From NCBI RefSeq assembly GCF_901709675.1, contig NC_051096.1:3873001-3937000 (forward strand): DNA of 64,000 bases, given 5' to 3'. Numbering within the stretch: position 1 is the stretch's first letter; each line of letters starts with the position of its first letter. The notes beneath the pieces are model-generated. The model was given only the letters and a program-made list of their open reading frames with translations, was not told the DNA's origin and did not search any database. A program made the position numbers and the translations under genes. The stretch is from Syngnathus acus (Eukaryota; Chordata; Actinopteri; Syngnathiformes; Syngnathidae). This document shows, in pieces, positions 1 to 12,007 of the stretch.

Positions 1-1866
1 GGAGAAGGGTGATGGTAGCGGTGAGAGGGGTGGGGGGGGGATACGAGCTGGATGAGCCATGTGGTCTGGGTTGTGGGGGATCATTTATTGGACCATTTAT
101 TACCCAGACGCGTCTAGACACAATACACACACATGCACAGTGTTTAATCACGGGAGAGCCAGTCAAAGAGGAAAGAAGGCAGGGCGCAGCAGATCAGACG
201 CCATCTGGCTCATTAGCTATATGTCTCTAATCCCAATGTAATATTCAAAAATGCTGCATGCAAATGTGATGCAGTTCTCCTGACCTTGCCTATCTGACCT
301 TGATTTAAATAAATGTCAGCACTTGCAAGCTGATGAGCTTCATTTTCAAGACATATATTGCCAATAAAAAAAAAAATAGGAGCGCCGTTATACGTAGATA
401 GACCTATGGAAAATAGAAATATCACAATTTGACTCCTGTATTGATCTTAAACGCAGTCTAGGAGCAGATACTAGAGTACAATTAACTGGCTCAGAATTGG
501 CCCCCGAAATGACAACTTATAAAAATCGTGCACATCAAAAATAGAAATGAAATGTCTGATTATTAATTTGGCTACGTGGGAAGAGGAAAAAGCAAAATGT
601 CTTGTGTTGGCTATGCGCCATGCAAACAAAGAGCAAGGGAAAGAAGACAAAGAGTTAGACACAGACCCTGGCTGACAGACCTTCACCTTTCACCCTTGAC
701 CCCCACCTAGCTACCCCCCAGCCTTGGGGAGGAGCGACCCCCAGACAGACAGCCGGCTATAATGAGGAGTCTGGTGCATCGCAAATCAATCTGGATGTCA
801 GGGTTTTTTTTTGTTTCGTCTTACCCCCGTCCGGCCTCGTTCCCACCACTGCACGTCACAACAAAAATCGGTGCCTCTGCTATGCTTGAAATCATATTTC
901 CTTTGAGAAAAAGCAGGCCATCTGAGGCAACAGTCAGCAGATTGTTAACGCTCAACAAAATCTGCATTGTTTAGTGAATAAATGCAGGATTGTTAATACA
1001 ACTCATCACACTGCTGCTTCGGTTTGATCCATCGAGAATGCAAACAAACTAACAAAGTCAAACTACTCGGGCTTCCAATCTCTTCTAGAAACAGAATCTT
1101 TAACACTTAAAAAAAAAAAAGAGAATACCGGTACTTGCTCTCAGCACTGTATGTTGACATAAATGTAAATGTGCATGTGTTTATAATTTATGCCTTTTGT
1201 GTTGTCATTGCCTAGTGTTAATTTGTGGTGTTTTTTTTTTTTTTACATGTAATTTGGGGAGTTAAGTGTGTTCTAAGAATGCAAACAGCCATGGGGGCCA
1301 TGTGTCACTTAAAATGTTACACACGGAAGAAAAAAAAAAAAAGACAGAACTGTTTTCAAAAACTACCAAAGCTTGCGGTGTCATGCATTTCCATACAGGA
1401 GCAGGAAGCACAAGCTTCACCAGTCACTTCATGAGGCACACCTGCACATGAGCTGCATGTACAATTTTGACATTATCAACATAACAGTGCAGATTTAATA
1501 CCGTACTGAATATAAATATGTTGACTAGCCCTCAACTAATGCATTTCCTACTGACCATTACAATACTGAGGTATTTTCTTCTTGCATATTGTTACTGGGC
1601 TTCCTTATGTTGCAGCCAACAATGACCAAAATACACAATTTGCTGCAAGTGCGCTGTAACGCCTGTACCAAGCATTCTCCCTGCACTGCATACTGCATAA
1701 AAAAAAATCACAAAATTTGTCATCATGCAATGGAATAAGTGCTGCAAGAGTTGTGGAATACACCTGCAGACATCTCACCCCATCATTTACATTCAGACAC
1801 ATAAGCATTGAAACACAGTCAAAAAAATGCACAATATTTAGAGGCGAAGCGTGGTAGATGACTTAC
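1..1866. other. No gene recognised; intergenic or intronic
   Basis: No reading frame here matches a protein family I know, and no chain of exons with matching phases was found. The stretch is AT-rich with short A and T runs. The short frames present are of the size expected by chance. It could be an intron or 3' region of a minus-strand gene whose candidate first exon lies just to the right (1867 onward). Confidence 0.5.
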
Positions 1867-2140
1867 ATATATCCATGCCCTGTGGCTGGGGTCTGGTGCA
1901 AGAGCAATAATCATTGGACTGTGTGGGGCTCGAGCTTCGCAAATGGGCCGCTGGGTTTCGCATGAGACAGCCACCGGGACGCCGGGGAAGTCGGGGCAGC
2001 GAGGAGGAGCCCGCGCCGTTGCAGGCAGCCCGGAGCCTCCGCATGCAGCCCCTGGCTACATGACCGTGCCCCCCAGAGGAGCTCGGATCCTCATTTGGAC
2101 TTCCAGCAACCTCGCCATAGGATGGGGAAGAAAGAAATGA
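1867..2140 (-). CDS. Candidate 5' coding exon of an unidentified minus-strand gene
   Basis: On the minus strand a GC-rich open frame ends at a strong donor: the exon would end at 1867, followed by GTAAGT at 1866-1861. In-frame ATG codons occur, for example at 1963-1961, giving a peptide that starts MRNPAAHLRSSS and reaches QGMDIY at the junction. The frame stays open upstream and contains an Arg/Gly/Ser-rich stretch. I do not recognise the peptide. The gene, if real, would run off the left edge of the window. The right boundary given here is approximate. GC-rich DNA stays open by chance, so this is weak. Confidence 0.25.
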
Positions 2141-2703
2141 TGTGCAGTCCGGTGCTTTGCATCCGCGTCTGACTGCTGCGAAGCGTTGTGATTTACAGCT
2201 CACCCACACCCCAACTTCGTGGGGGAGGACTGGATGGGGGACAATGAAGGGGAGGGCTGGCCAGACACATATCCTCCAGAGTCCAGACAGCCTCTGCATT
2301 AAAACAAACACACACACAAAAAAAAGAAACTCCCCCATCTCTGACCGTGACCTGCAGACAAGAGCTCGTTTGCATACATGCATGCGATGCCTACAAAATT
2401 AGGTTCACAAGGATGAAGGTTGTCAACTCTCCAGTCTTTAATAAGAATGTCATTGCTTGTGATATTATTTAAAAATCAAACAAACACCCATTTCGATAAC
2501 TCAACAACGCATTTTTTTGTCCATTAAAACCTGATCGTCTTTTTTATTTTAATTTTTTTAGAATACTCTTTACGTGTTTCAGTCATAATTTACTATAGTA
2601 TTTTGAAAAATACACCCATGTGTTTTTATTACGTACGCCAATATTTTACGCTAATGTCTAGTCGTTAAAGTTGTGTTCATAGTTAAACCGAGCGTACAAA
2701 AAG
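2141..2703. other. Intergenic; likely promoter approach of the THAP7 gene
   Basis: AT-rich DNA without a recognisable exon. It sits between the weak minus-strand candidate exon and the THAP7 promoter. Confidence 0.4.
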
Positions 2704-2711
2704 TGACGTCA
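2704..2711 (+). promoter_or_regulatory. CRE site in the putative THAP7 promoter
   Basis: A perfect cAMP-response element, TGACGTCA, is followed within 40 bp by an ETS-like core (ACCGGAA) and a GCCATCTT sequence that resembles a YY1 site. This grouping is typical of TATA-less housekeeping promoters. A non-coding first exon probably begins just downstream. Possible donors are the GT at 2760 and the GT at 2779, and the next exon starts right at the ATG (3268). The transcription start is inferred, not seen. Confidence 0.5.
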
Positions 2712-3267
2712 TAAAACCGGAAAAAGGTGCAAGGCGGACACAGCAGCCATCTTCCTGAGGTCAACTCTTCTGTGCATGGTAGTATACTTTTGTTATAAAC
2801 GACCAAACCGTCGAATGTAAATATTTTTCAAAGCCGGGAGGCATAAACGGGCGTATTTGCTGTTTTGTCGCGTTTATGGCTAATTACCGAGATGGCTCGT
2901 TCCGCTCTGGCATGCAAATTATTTGGCACTTGGCTAAATTTAAACGTTAGCTCGCTGCAGTTAGCAACAATGTGAGACATCCCACGGGTTTAAAAATGTC
3001 ATTGCACGACTTTTCGATTATTTTTGCAACATGCACGAGCACTGAGATGCGGTAAGATGGAGGCTCTGTTAGCACTTAGCATATGGCAACCAAATAAGCA
3101 CTACGCATGCGTGACTTAAAGGAGATTTTTCTGGACTGGAATTCTTTTTTAATTATTCCAATTCACACATTGCAGTGTTTCCCGTTTTGTGATATGTCTA
3201 TGATAAAAATAAACTTCAATGCTGTCGTTTTGGCCATGATATAAAAAAATGTATTGCCATCTTTCAG

Positions 3268-5233
3268 ATGCCCAGACACTGTTCTGCTGGCGGCTGCAAA
3301 TCCCGTGACAACCGTGAGACTCGTAATGCTGGCATCACATTCCACAAGTAATAATAAAGCATTGTCTACATTGAAACATGTTTTTCCCCCATTCTTGCAT
3401 AGCTGAGCTAAAAATTGACTGTTTATGTCAAAGTCAATTCCAAATATTTGATGGCACAGGTTGCCCAAAGAAGCCTCTCGTCGGGACCTCTGGATCAGCA
3501 ACTCCCACCGTTCTGACTCCTGGGACCCTCAGACCAATTTTGTCTACTTTTGCTCAAAGCACTTCACGCTGGAGAGCTTTGAGATGGCCAGTTGCAGGTC
3601 AGTTCACATCAAAACCAAATACATCACTCCCTGGTTACGGCTAATAAAAGTATTTTTTTAATTAGTTTTATGTCCTGATGTTTTGGTTAGCAACAAAGTT
3701 CAAATGGGCTCAGCACTTAACTCTTAAACTGAGATAATTACCATTTTGTGCATGCAGTGGCATGAGGAGACTGAGGGAAGATGCGTTCCCCACAGTCTTT
3801 GATACCCCATCTGTGAGCAAATCAAAGTGGGTGGGGAAGGTCCTGAAACAAGAAGACAGGTGAGATGTTATATCCATGTTATGGAAAATTATCTCGATTG
3901 GCTTTGTACAAATATAGTAGAGTCTCAAATTAGTGTCTAGTGTATTGTATTTCATAAAAACATATAGTAACGACAATTAAATAGAACGTGCATCATAATT
4001 TCATGTATTTATTGTTCAGCTTTGGGCTTTGCCCACCAGGGTGCAGTATAATACATACATGCAAATACACACAAGATGGCCACAGCTGCTCAGTGAGCAG
4101 CAGTATTATTAATTTTTCACAGATGACAAAGAATATATGCCTGTTTTTTTTTAATGCATTAGCATTTTCAACTTTTAGCTAATCTGCCGAGTTCACCACC
4201 CGTATCACAAAGAGTGTAAGCCGCGCTGTACAACGATTGCCGTTCCAACCAGTCATGCTGATTTGCTTCTATCGCTTGGTCTGTTAAACTGTGAAGATAT
4301 GGACCAGTTTCAGGCGAGCAGAGCACTGCCAAGTGTCAAACTCCCGATGACGCCACGGTCCAGCCGGCCATCGAAGCCGAGAACGACGAAGAGCAACCCG
4401 GAACTTCTCAAGAAGCAGCAGAAGATGGAGGGCGGCTCTCGCCACCTCCGGCTGCATCACCACCCCGGCCTGTCTCGCCGTCGCGCTACATGCGGCGCCT
4501 CCCCCCGCGCCCGGGCTTCTACCTGCCCAAGGAGCACAGCTATGCCCAGCTCTGCCCACTGCTATGGCGGAGGCGCTACGACAAGGCCGTGGACTACCTA
4601 GAGAAGACCCTGCGGCAGCTACACGCCGCCCGGCGCCGGGAAAACCGGGTGCGAGCGTCTCTGCTGAGGCTGCGTGACAAACAGCAGAGGATGCCAGTGA
4701 CCAGAGATGACCCCATGAGCAGTGACGGAAGCGTCACAGACAAGTACTGCTGTTACTGCGGGAGAGGTTCCAGAACATTGGAAACTGAAAAAGATGCAGA
4801 CCCGGTGAAGAGTCCTGACAAAGACTTAAAGCAACTTAACTCGAACGAAACTAATTCTCAAAGTTTCCAACTTTCATACCAAGCTGCACAACGCTTGCCC
4901 GACTGTCAAAGTGAGTTCAAAGGCAAGAGTAAAAATCAAGACCTGCAACAATCCATGTGGATTCAAGGCGATGCCGAGGCTCAGTTCGTGCTGGTCCCCA
5001 TCTCCGGCAAAAACCTGCTGCAGAACTATCTGACCATCGAGGATGTCGCTGGCCAAGCTGTCCCACTGTGCGAACCGGACTCGGAGATTGTGAGCGGTCC
5101 AACTGGGAGGGGAAGCCAGCTGCATCCAGTCAGCAACACTTCACTGGAAGATCTGAGTGACGACGTGAAGGAGAAACTAAAAGAACACCTGGAAGGCTTC
5201 CACCTGCAACTCAGCAACGAGTTTGCCAACTGA
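3268..5233 (+). CDS. thap7: THAP domain-containing protein 7
   Basis: Coding exons are 3268-3347, 3460-3597, 3758-3859 and 4297-5233 (1257 nt, 418 aa), with every junction in frame. The protein opens [10 protein letters not shown] and carries the C2CH zinc-binding set C5, C10, C58 and H61, with the AVPTIF-type box as AFPTVF at 82-87: a complete DNA-binding THAP domain. After an acidic and proline-rich linker comes EHSY (186-189), which fits the HCF-1-binding motif [D/E]HxY. An Arg/Lys-rich, probably coiled-coil helix follows. The N-terminus matches vertebrate THAP7 better than THAP5 or THAP11. THAP7 is known as a chromatin-bound transcriptional repressor that binds histone tails and recruits corepressor/HDAC3. 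The ATG is the first codon after a splice acceptor. The last acceptor (AG at 4295-4296) has a modest pyrimidine tract but is the only one found that keeps the frame. The protein is longer than human THAP7 (about 309 aa) because of an expanded C-terminal half. Confidence 0.88.
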
Positions 5234-5668
5234 CAAGTGATCGATCATCACGGTATTTAATTTTTTTTTCAAACCTGCATTCAGCTCACTGGAAGCACAT
5301 GTTGCATTTAAGAGTAAATAGCCTTAAAGCTCTTTCTCGGCACAGGTTGCATTTTTAACAGCCACACCCCAAATAATCTTATATCAACACTACCTGTGTT
5401 TACTGGTGATTGGAAGTGTATGGACATTTGTGTGTTTGCACTCCCTTACATTGTGTGTGTTTTTTTTTTCTTACCCAATACATTCCATTGCATGACATTA
5501 GTTCAACATACCGAGACGATTCTCCGATTGGGTGTGGCGGGCGACCCCTTCTTCCCATATTTCAGTGGCTTCGTGTGGGCGGGGGCTTGTTTTGGATGAC
5601 CCCCACCTTTTTTCAACACATATTTAACAAGACACACCCTTAACACCCCCTCAAGGACATCATCTTTG

Positions 5669-5674
5669 AATAAA
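5669..5674 (+). other. thap7: Polyadenylation signal of thap7
   Basis: AATAAA lies about 435 nt after the stop codon, and a second copy is at 5720-5725. The intervening 3' UTR contains T-runs and no other feature I can name. Confidence 0.55.
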
Positions 5675-5725
5675 TCCTCAACATCTGCTGCTAAAATTCC
5701 TTCTGTTTTTTTTAAAAAGAATAAA

Positions 5726-6150
5726 TTCCTTTGGTTAATTTAAACCAAAATGTGGAGCGGCCCCTCTCACTCACACACACTTAGGCACTCTCCAGTGACG
5801 GACTTCGCTCATAAAACTAGATCGAAGGAATGCGGTTGTGCCTGTTTCCTTGTCCTCCTCTTCCCCTCCTTTTTTTTTTTTTAATACTATGATTTCAAAA
5901 CTGCTCAACCATCATGCTTCCACTTTAATGCAAATCAAAAATGCATGTTAAAAATCACAAACTGGAACTTGTAAAACAGCAACAGGACTGTCTTAACTAA
6001 AACTTTCCAGACGTAGGGTTGAGGAACATGACAGATTTTGAACAAAACACACACACACAATCACAATAGCAACACAGTGTCATGATGTCACATTATGGCG
6101 CATTTACTTCCCTTTTTACAGCTCCTTCTTCCTGCTTCCCCCCCCCTCTC
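5726..6150. other. Intergenic spacer before the S100 gene
   Basis: About 400 bp with T-runs and CA repeats and no coding signal. The S100 promoter should lie in its right part; no TATA box is obvious. Confidence 0.4.
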
Positions 6151-6330
6151 TCCTCTTGTCTTTTGCAGAGAGGGGAAGGAGGGAGGATCCGGGACGGCTG
6201 CCAGCTGCTGACAACAACGCAGATCCACACACACACACACACACAGTGACACACGCTGACACACACAGTCAGAGGAGTGGATAGACACGCAGGACCAGAA
6301 AAAGTTGCAACATTCGAACCAACAGTCGAC

Positions 6331-9300
6331 ATGCCTCAGGTAGGAAACCGACGCAACCAAATCGCGTAGATTTCCAAGCAAACACTCACTTTTAGTCACA
6401 AATGCGTGTTTTGTGTCTTGTTAACAGTCAATTGACGCGTGCATGTTGCGTTTTTAAAAAACTTGTGGGCGGCGCGCGTCTCGTCTGAAGCGGTCAGGCG
6501 TGGACGCGCGTCAAAACTAGCCGACCAAAAAAAAAGCGGTTTTAAAATTGTTTTCTTGACATCCGAATAACTTTCTAGCTTGCTTTCGTGTCATGAATCA
6601 CACAGTTGAAGTTGCGCGCAAAGCAGTACGAGGCGAAACTTCTTGGTGCGGCGACGCTTGCAAGCGGCCCCTCCCTAAATGTATGAAGAAGTTTTTCCAA
6701 AAGTCGGACGGCGCACGCGCGTTATTAACTTGTTTAATTAAAACAAGATGACGTTTTTTTTTAAGTGAAGTCAACCTAAAAGGCAGGATCGGATCCACTT
6801 GATCGCCGAAATCGCTCATCTGGGGCCATTTGAAATTCTATAAGGGCCATACAACATGTAAAGTTGAATTTCATAAGCGTTTGTGTGTGTTTGTGTGTGC
6901 GTGTTTGTGTGTGTGTGTTTAATAATTTAATTTAGTAATATAATTTCAAATTTCAATGGAGCCTGTATCGAGGCTGCCATGTTATTTTCATTACTCATCC
7001 CCATCTGAGGTGATGGAAGCAATAAGTGTGTAAAAAAAAAAAAGGCCATTCATAAAATGTTCTGAAAAGTAAAAGGCCTCCACTCTACATTATTTAAATT
7101 TCTAACACATAAATATCATCCTGCTGTATGGTAACCATGAGAATACAAATAGGATCATGACAGACAATTGACAATAATAATTTAATGTGTGTAGTACACA
7201 TAAAATAACGGTTCCGCTTTAAAGTTTCTAAAATATACTTTAAAAAAGTAGCCGAGAACGATGACATCGAGTGTAGAGGTGAACGACTTGCAGCAGCTTG
7301 TCATTCTTAAAAGAACAAGGGTGTGGTGTTTTTTTTTTTTTTTCTTCAGAGTGTGTGTGTGAGAAACCGAAAGAGACAAAGCTGCCTGCCTGCATGCATG
7401 GAATAGCTAGTTGTTGCATTTTTTTTTTTCTTTCAAAAGAACACTAACTTGAGTTTGTGTCATGTGACTTGATATTCATGTGGCTCGCTTGCAGTTCTAA
7501 AAAAAAAAAAAAAAGTAATAAAAAAACAAGTAAAACTGCAGAGAAACTGTGGTCAAAGAAGCCCAAAATACTCATCGTAATTTAATTTATGGACCTTGGA
7601 ACAAAAACCAGATAGGCCCTCTAGATGCCAAATGGAACTTCCAAACAATCAGTGTATTATATTACAAATTGTCAGAGGAATAAAGTTTCGAATATTGTGA
7701 TACTCGGGTGGGTTAACATATCTTGTCTGATACCCGTTTAGTACTCGGACTTGGAGGGCGCCATCAACACGCTGGTCACCCAGTTCCACTCGGCCTCGGC
7801 CGACAACGGCCCCACGCTAAAAATGGACGAATTCAAGGGGCTTTTATCCTCTCAGCTGCCCACCATGGGCAAGGTAAGACTGGCGAGCACCCCCCCCCCC
7901 CACACAGATTTATAGTAGTTTGGGCGTGGCTTCATGTTTCTCACACACAGCCGAGCAAGGAAGGAGGCTCGCTCTGACAACGTGTGCGTCCGATTGTGCG
8001 GCGTAGGCGCCTCTGCGGACTTAAGCAACGTCTAAAAGATGCATGCGGAGGCGGGGTGGGGGTTGTGGGGGTGGAAAGCGGAACCCGTGGCCAACCACAC
8101 TCGCAGCCTTGGGAGCAAATCACATTGTCCAAGCGTCTTTTCCACGACGTTCTGGTGTGTAAACACCATGATTGATACCTTTAAGCGTCTCTCATATGGA
8201 AGCTGGTCTTTTTTTTTTTGCAGCAGCAGCAAGGGTACTCATTGTGTTTTGCTTGTTGTGGATCAGATTGACCCATTTGACAGTCTAAGCAGAAAAATGG
8301 ATTAAAGATGATTGTGAAGTGCCGCTTACTATTTCATTTTCAGACAAAAGCAGCTTGTATGTAGCCAAGGCATCACAATTTCAATTGGACGTGTAACATG
8401 AAATCATGAGGCACAATTCGATTCATTCATTTTAAAGGGGGAAAGAGCATTTCAAATCAAACAGTCAATTTCCCCACAATTTGATTCTGTTTTTAAGCTA
8501 GCGGGGCCGGGTTGTGTGTTTTAATGGTTCGCGTCAGTCTTCCGACAGCCCCCGTGATCTTTCAGTGCATGCTTTGAATTCCTCCAGTTAACCGTTGGCC
8601 GTTGCCAGCAGAAGAAGGAGCACGGCTCCAATGTAGCCGTACATACTTTGTGTAACTGTTAAAGCCTCAAGGTGTATTTACTCTTCGGACACAAAAGTAG
8701 AGGTGAGAACTGGAGACGGGCGTGTTCGGGGCTGTGCTTTGCTGTGTTAAGTTGCAGAGGTAGTACATTTTTTTGGTGTACTTTACAAGAACCACTTTGA
8801 AATGTTTCAACTTGCTACAATTAATCCATCAAGTAGTTATGGATAGTTTATTTTAATTATTAAGAAAAAGTGCTACATAAAAGCTTTCTGTTAATGTAAA
8901 GATGAATAGTTTTGAAATTTTGGATGAAAAACATGATGCTTTTATTACATTATCTGTCCATGGCATTTCACATTGTGTGTTAGCATTAAGCTAGCAAAAG
9001 GCAGGCAAAGTTTACACGTTGAAAGACGAATTAACGACAAACTGTCAAACTGCTGTTTTGAAGTGAGCACACACACACACACATTTTTCCCATTGTCCCG
9101 CCTCTTTAAACTTTATGTAGTACGTGCTGTGAAGTCACGACGTTTGCGTGGTGTGTTGGTAAATAAATTGCATCACAAGTAGAGATAAAAACCTCATTTG
9201 AGTTCCTTCCATGTGTTTCCGCAGGCCTTTATGTCAGAACAGGGCCTGGGTGAGGTCATGCGGAAGATGGGCGTGGGTGACGGTGAGGGCATCTCCTTCT

Positions 9301-9395
9301 CCCATTTCTGGAATTTAATCCAGAATCTAGCCACCTCACAGCTTGGCGCCCTCGGCGGCAACAAGGGCACCTCGTGCAGCTGCGCCCTCCTGTGA
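6331..9395 (+). CDS. S100 family protein, S100A14/A16-like, with CAAX-like C-terminus
   Basis: Coding exons are 6331-6339 (only MPQ), 7742-7873 and 9225-9395 (312 nt, 103 aa). The layout, a tiny coding first exon followed by one exon per EF-hand, is close to other S100 genes. The sequence after MPQ ([20 protein letters not shown]) aligns with human S100A14 (FSDVERAIETLIKNFH) and the second half keeps its FxxFW pattern ([10 protein letters not shown]). The second EF-hand loop, near residues 67-79, reads [13 protein letters not shown]. It is short and lacks most acidic ligands, as in S100A14, so calcium binding there is probably weak or lost. The protein ends CSCALL. The last four residues fit a CaaX box with Leu at X, which is unusual for S100 proteins. 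The 5' leader has a CA repeat. The exact orthologue is uncertain. Confidence 0.82.
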
Positions 9396-9589
9396 AGACC
9401 CTCAACAAATCAGCACCAAAAACAGCAACCAGGTTCCACCCTCTAATGCCCCCTGAAATGTAGAACGCACAACCACCATCATCAGGTTCGGGGCAAAATA
9501 TAAGAAGATGGCCCATGTGCAAGGCATTCCATTTTTATACGCGATCATCTCTATATGACAGGTTTTAACATTTCCATCATATGTTGTGT

Positions 9590-9595
9590 AATAAA
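9590..9595 (+). other. Polyadenylation signal of the S100 gene
   Basis: AATAAA is located 195 nt after the stop codon. A further AATAAA at 9946-9951 could serve a longer form. Confidence 0.55.
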
Positions 9596-11199
9596 ATCGA
9601 GAATCAAAGCAGGCTAGTTTTCTCTCTTACCAAACCAATTCACAGAAAAAAGCTTTTGCATTTTCCTTGTTAGTTTTATTTAGTTAACAAACTAACCTTC
9701 AATCAGCAAAGTGGGATTGCTGGTGCTCTTAATCAAAGTATAACAGAAATGAATATATCTTGTCATATCCATCCAATTTAAAGGGTACAAAAGGTCATAC
9801 CTGCTCTAATCATTAACTCACATTCATGTTTTTTTTTTCCTTCTCATGTATAGTCCAAAAAGGTTATGTTTACTTATTAAATGTATTTTATTGGCAGTTG
9901 GGTGAGATCAGCGTTGAGTAGAACCAGTTTGTGAAATAATGTTTGAATAAATTCACTCCTTGTGCACAATTAATCTCGAGGTATGTTGTCGCAGTGCTCT
10001 AGAATTAAAATTGTTCTCATGTTTTCTATGCTTGTATAAAACAGTGACAATAAAATAGGTAGACATGATGGCTTTAACAGGCAGTGGCAACAAACTCAAA
10101 ATGAGGTCCTCCAACCTACGCCAGCTCATGACGTCACTTCCTCGGCATTGCCGCATCGACACAGTGTTGGGAATCCACCTCAGTGGGCCCCTTACTCGTT
10201 GCTGCCGGCCATTGGGGGGCGCGAGAGACAACTAATATTGGTCAATATCAACGACACCACAGTGGTACAGTATTTTATTTTTTGGTTTGATAGTATTTCA
10301 ATTAGTTTCAACTGCAAAAGTTTAAGTGATGTCAAAAATGCCGCATCAAGTTGTGGGTGGTAGTTTTACCCGGCTTTTTGACCACGTGTCTGGTTTCAGG
10401 TCACCACGCTAATCCTGACTAATCTCCTTTACTTCTGATTAGCCGCTCCCTACCTTTCCCTGCTTTTTCGAGGTTAACTTGTCCAAGTTTAAATGCAATT
10501 TTGACTTGAAATTGAATGACTCAAGATTGGTGGCTTTGACTGCTGTGCTGTCCATGCAGGAAAATTAATGGGAGTCGTCTACTCGTGTAAGATGGATGGT
10601 TAAAGATCTGACAGGTACTTTTGCAAAATCACACACCGGGCGGGGAATCCCCAACAAACCAGATTTGGATTAATTACATGGTGGACATTGATTAAACTTG
10701 TGTGGATTGAACAGTCTGTACCCACTTGGAAGATTTTGTACTAGTCACTGCAAATCGTAAATTGCATGCAAAACTTTACTGAGTAACAAATATTTATAAA
10801 AGCAATCCGTCGATCGAGCCATGGTAGAGTAAAGATATGTATAACAGCTGACATTAAATGATTGTTTCTACAGAAAAAAAAGTTGTTTTTCCTTTATCTT
10901 GACCTTCAAACAAACAAATCTTGATCATGATCGAAAACTATCTACTGGTGGGTCAACTTTGTTGCAGAATTGGTTAAAACGTTGGTTAGAAGTAAATGAA
11001 TACAATTATTTGGGTAATGTACCTGTAAGATGGAAAAATTGCTAAATTATGGTGTAGTTATTTTGTGCAGCAGCTTTGACTGTTGACCTGGAGAATATGT
11101 GATTGACAGGTTGCTTCAAAACTTGGCTGTCACACGGCAAGATGGGACCACCAGTCGTGTGTCTTCGGCCCCACTGGTGGGCGGAGGCAGTTTGTTGAC
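9596..11199. other. Intergenic region between the S100 and semaphorin genes
   Basis: No exon or repeat family recognised. Mixed AT-rich DNA with one CRE-like TGACGTCA near 10130. Confidence 0.45.
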
Positions 11200-11340
11200 A
11201 TAGTAAAGACCCAATTCACCCTCTCACCCACTCACGCCCTCCACGGTCAGCGTTTTCGCCACGCCGACACGCGTTTGCCTTGCAGCCGCTTCCTGCTTTA
11301 AGCTCTCCGGGGGGATAGAACCGGCGTTACCGGACGATAC
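11200..11340 (+). other. Putative non-coding first exon and promoter of the semaphorin gene
   Basis: A CpG-richer stretch ends in a strong donor, GATAC followed by GTAAGC at 11341. No coding frame crosses it. It lies about 670 bp upstream of the coding exon, which is preceded by a pyrimidine-rich acceptor region near 11870-11895. The start of transcription is not determined. Confidence 0.4.
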
Positions 11341-12007
11341 GTAAGCGCGTTGAAATCATTTGTGGATATCTTGCAATGTGCACGCCTTGTTTGTGTTATG
11401 GCTGTAAATGTTTTGCACAAAGACTACCTGCGACGATACGAAAGAAGGGTGGTTTGCATCAAATGCTGTTTTATGGGAGGATGATGCAAACATTAAAATA
11501 CATATTTCATCTGTTCATCGTGTATTTCGATGGCAACATTTGCAGGATTTAGATTAATAGTGAACCGGCTCGTAGAAGAGCTAACTGTTAGCATGTAAGC
11601 TAACGTAGCAGGATTAAGTGCGTGTGTGGCATTTAAGCGCTCACATAAATATCGTAAAATATAAACTCCGATTTGTGTCTTGACCATTTTAATTGACTTA
11701 ATGTTCATTTAATTCACTTTCTTGCTTGGCAACGTTAGAAATAACTGGATTAGGAACTGCATAGTAACAATGCTATTTGGTTCCTGTATCCTCATTAATA
11801 AGGAAAGATGGAAGTCTCTCTTTTTGTTTTTCTGCAAAAAAACCTGCTTGTAATTTGCAATGCCTGCTGTCTGCCCCTCTAAGCTGTCTCAGCAATGGGC
11901 GCCAACCGAAAAATGGGGTCACAGCGAGGGTCGCTGCCCCTGCTATCAGCGTCTCCTTGACCCCCCTACTCAGGACCATCAGCCCTCCACCTCAACTTTG
12001 TGCCACC

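Noticed and set aside
1838-2383. 181-codon minus-strand ORF as a single-exon gene
   Set aside because: Low-complexity GC-rich composition and an internal strong donor. At most one part is a candidate exon.
4490-5233. ORF starting at 4490 as a complete protein
   Set aside because: It is the 3' part of the last THAP7 exon. The frame is open upstream to 4297 and joins three earlier exons in phase.
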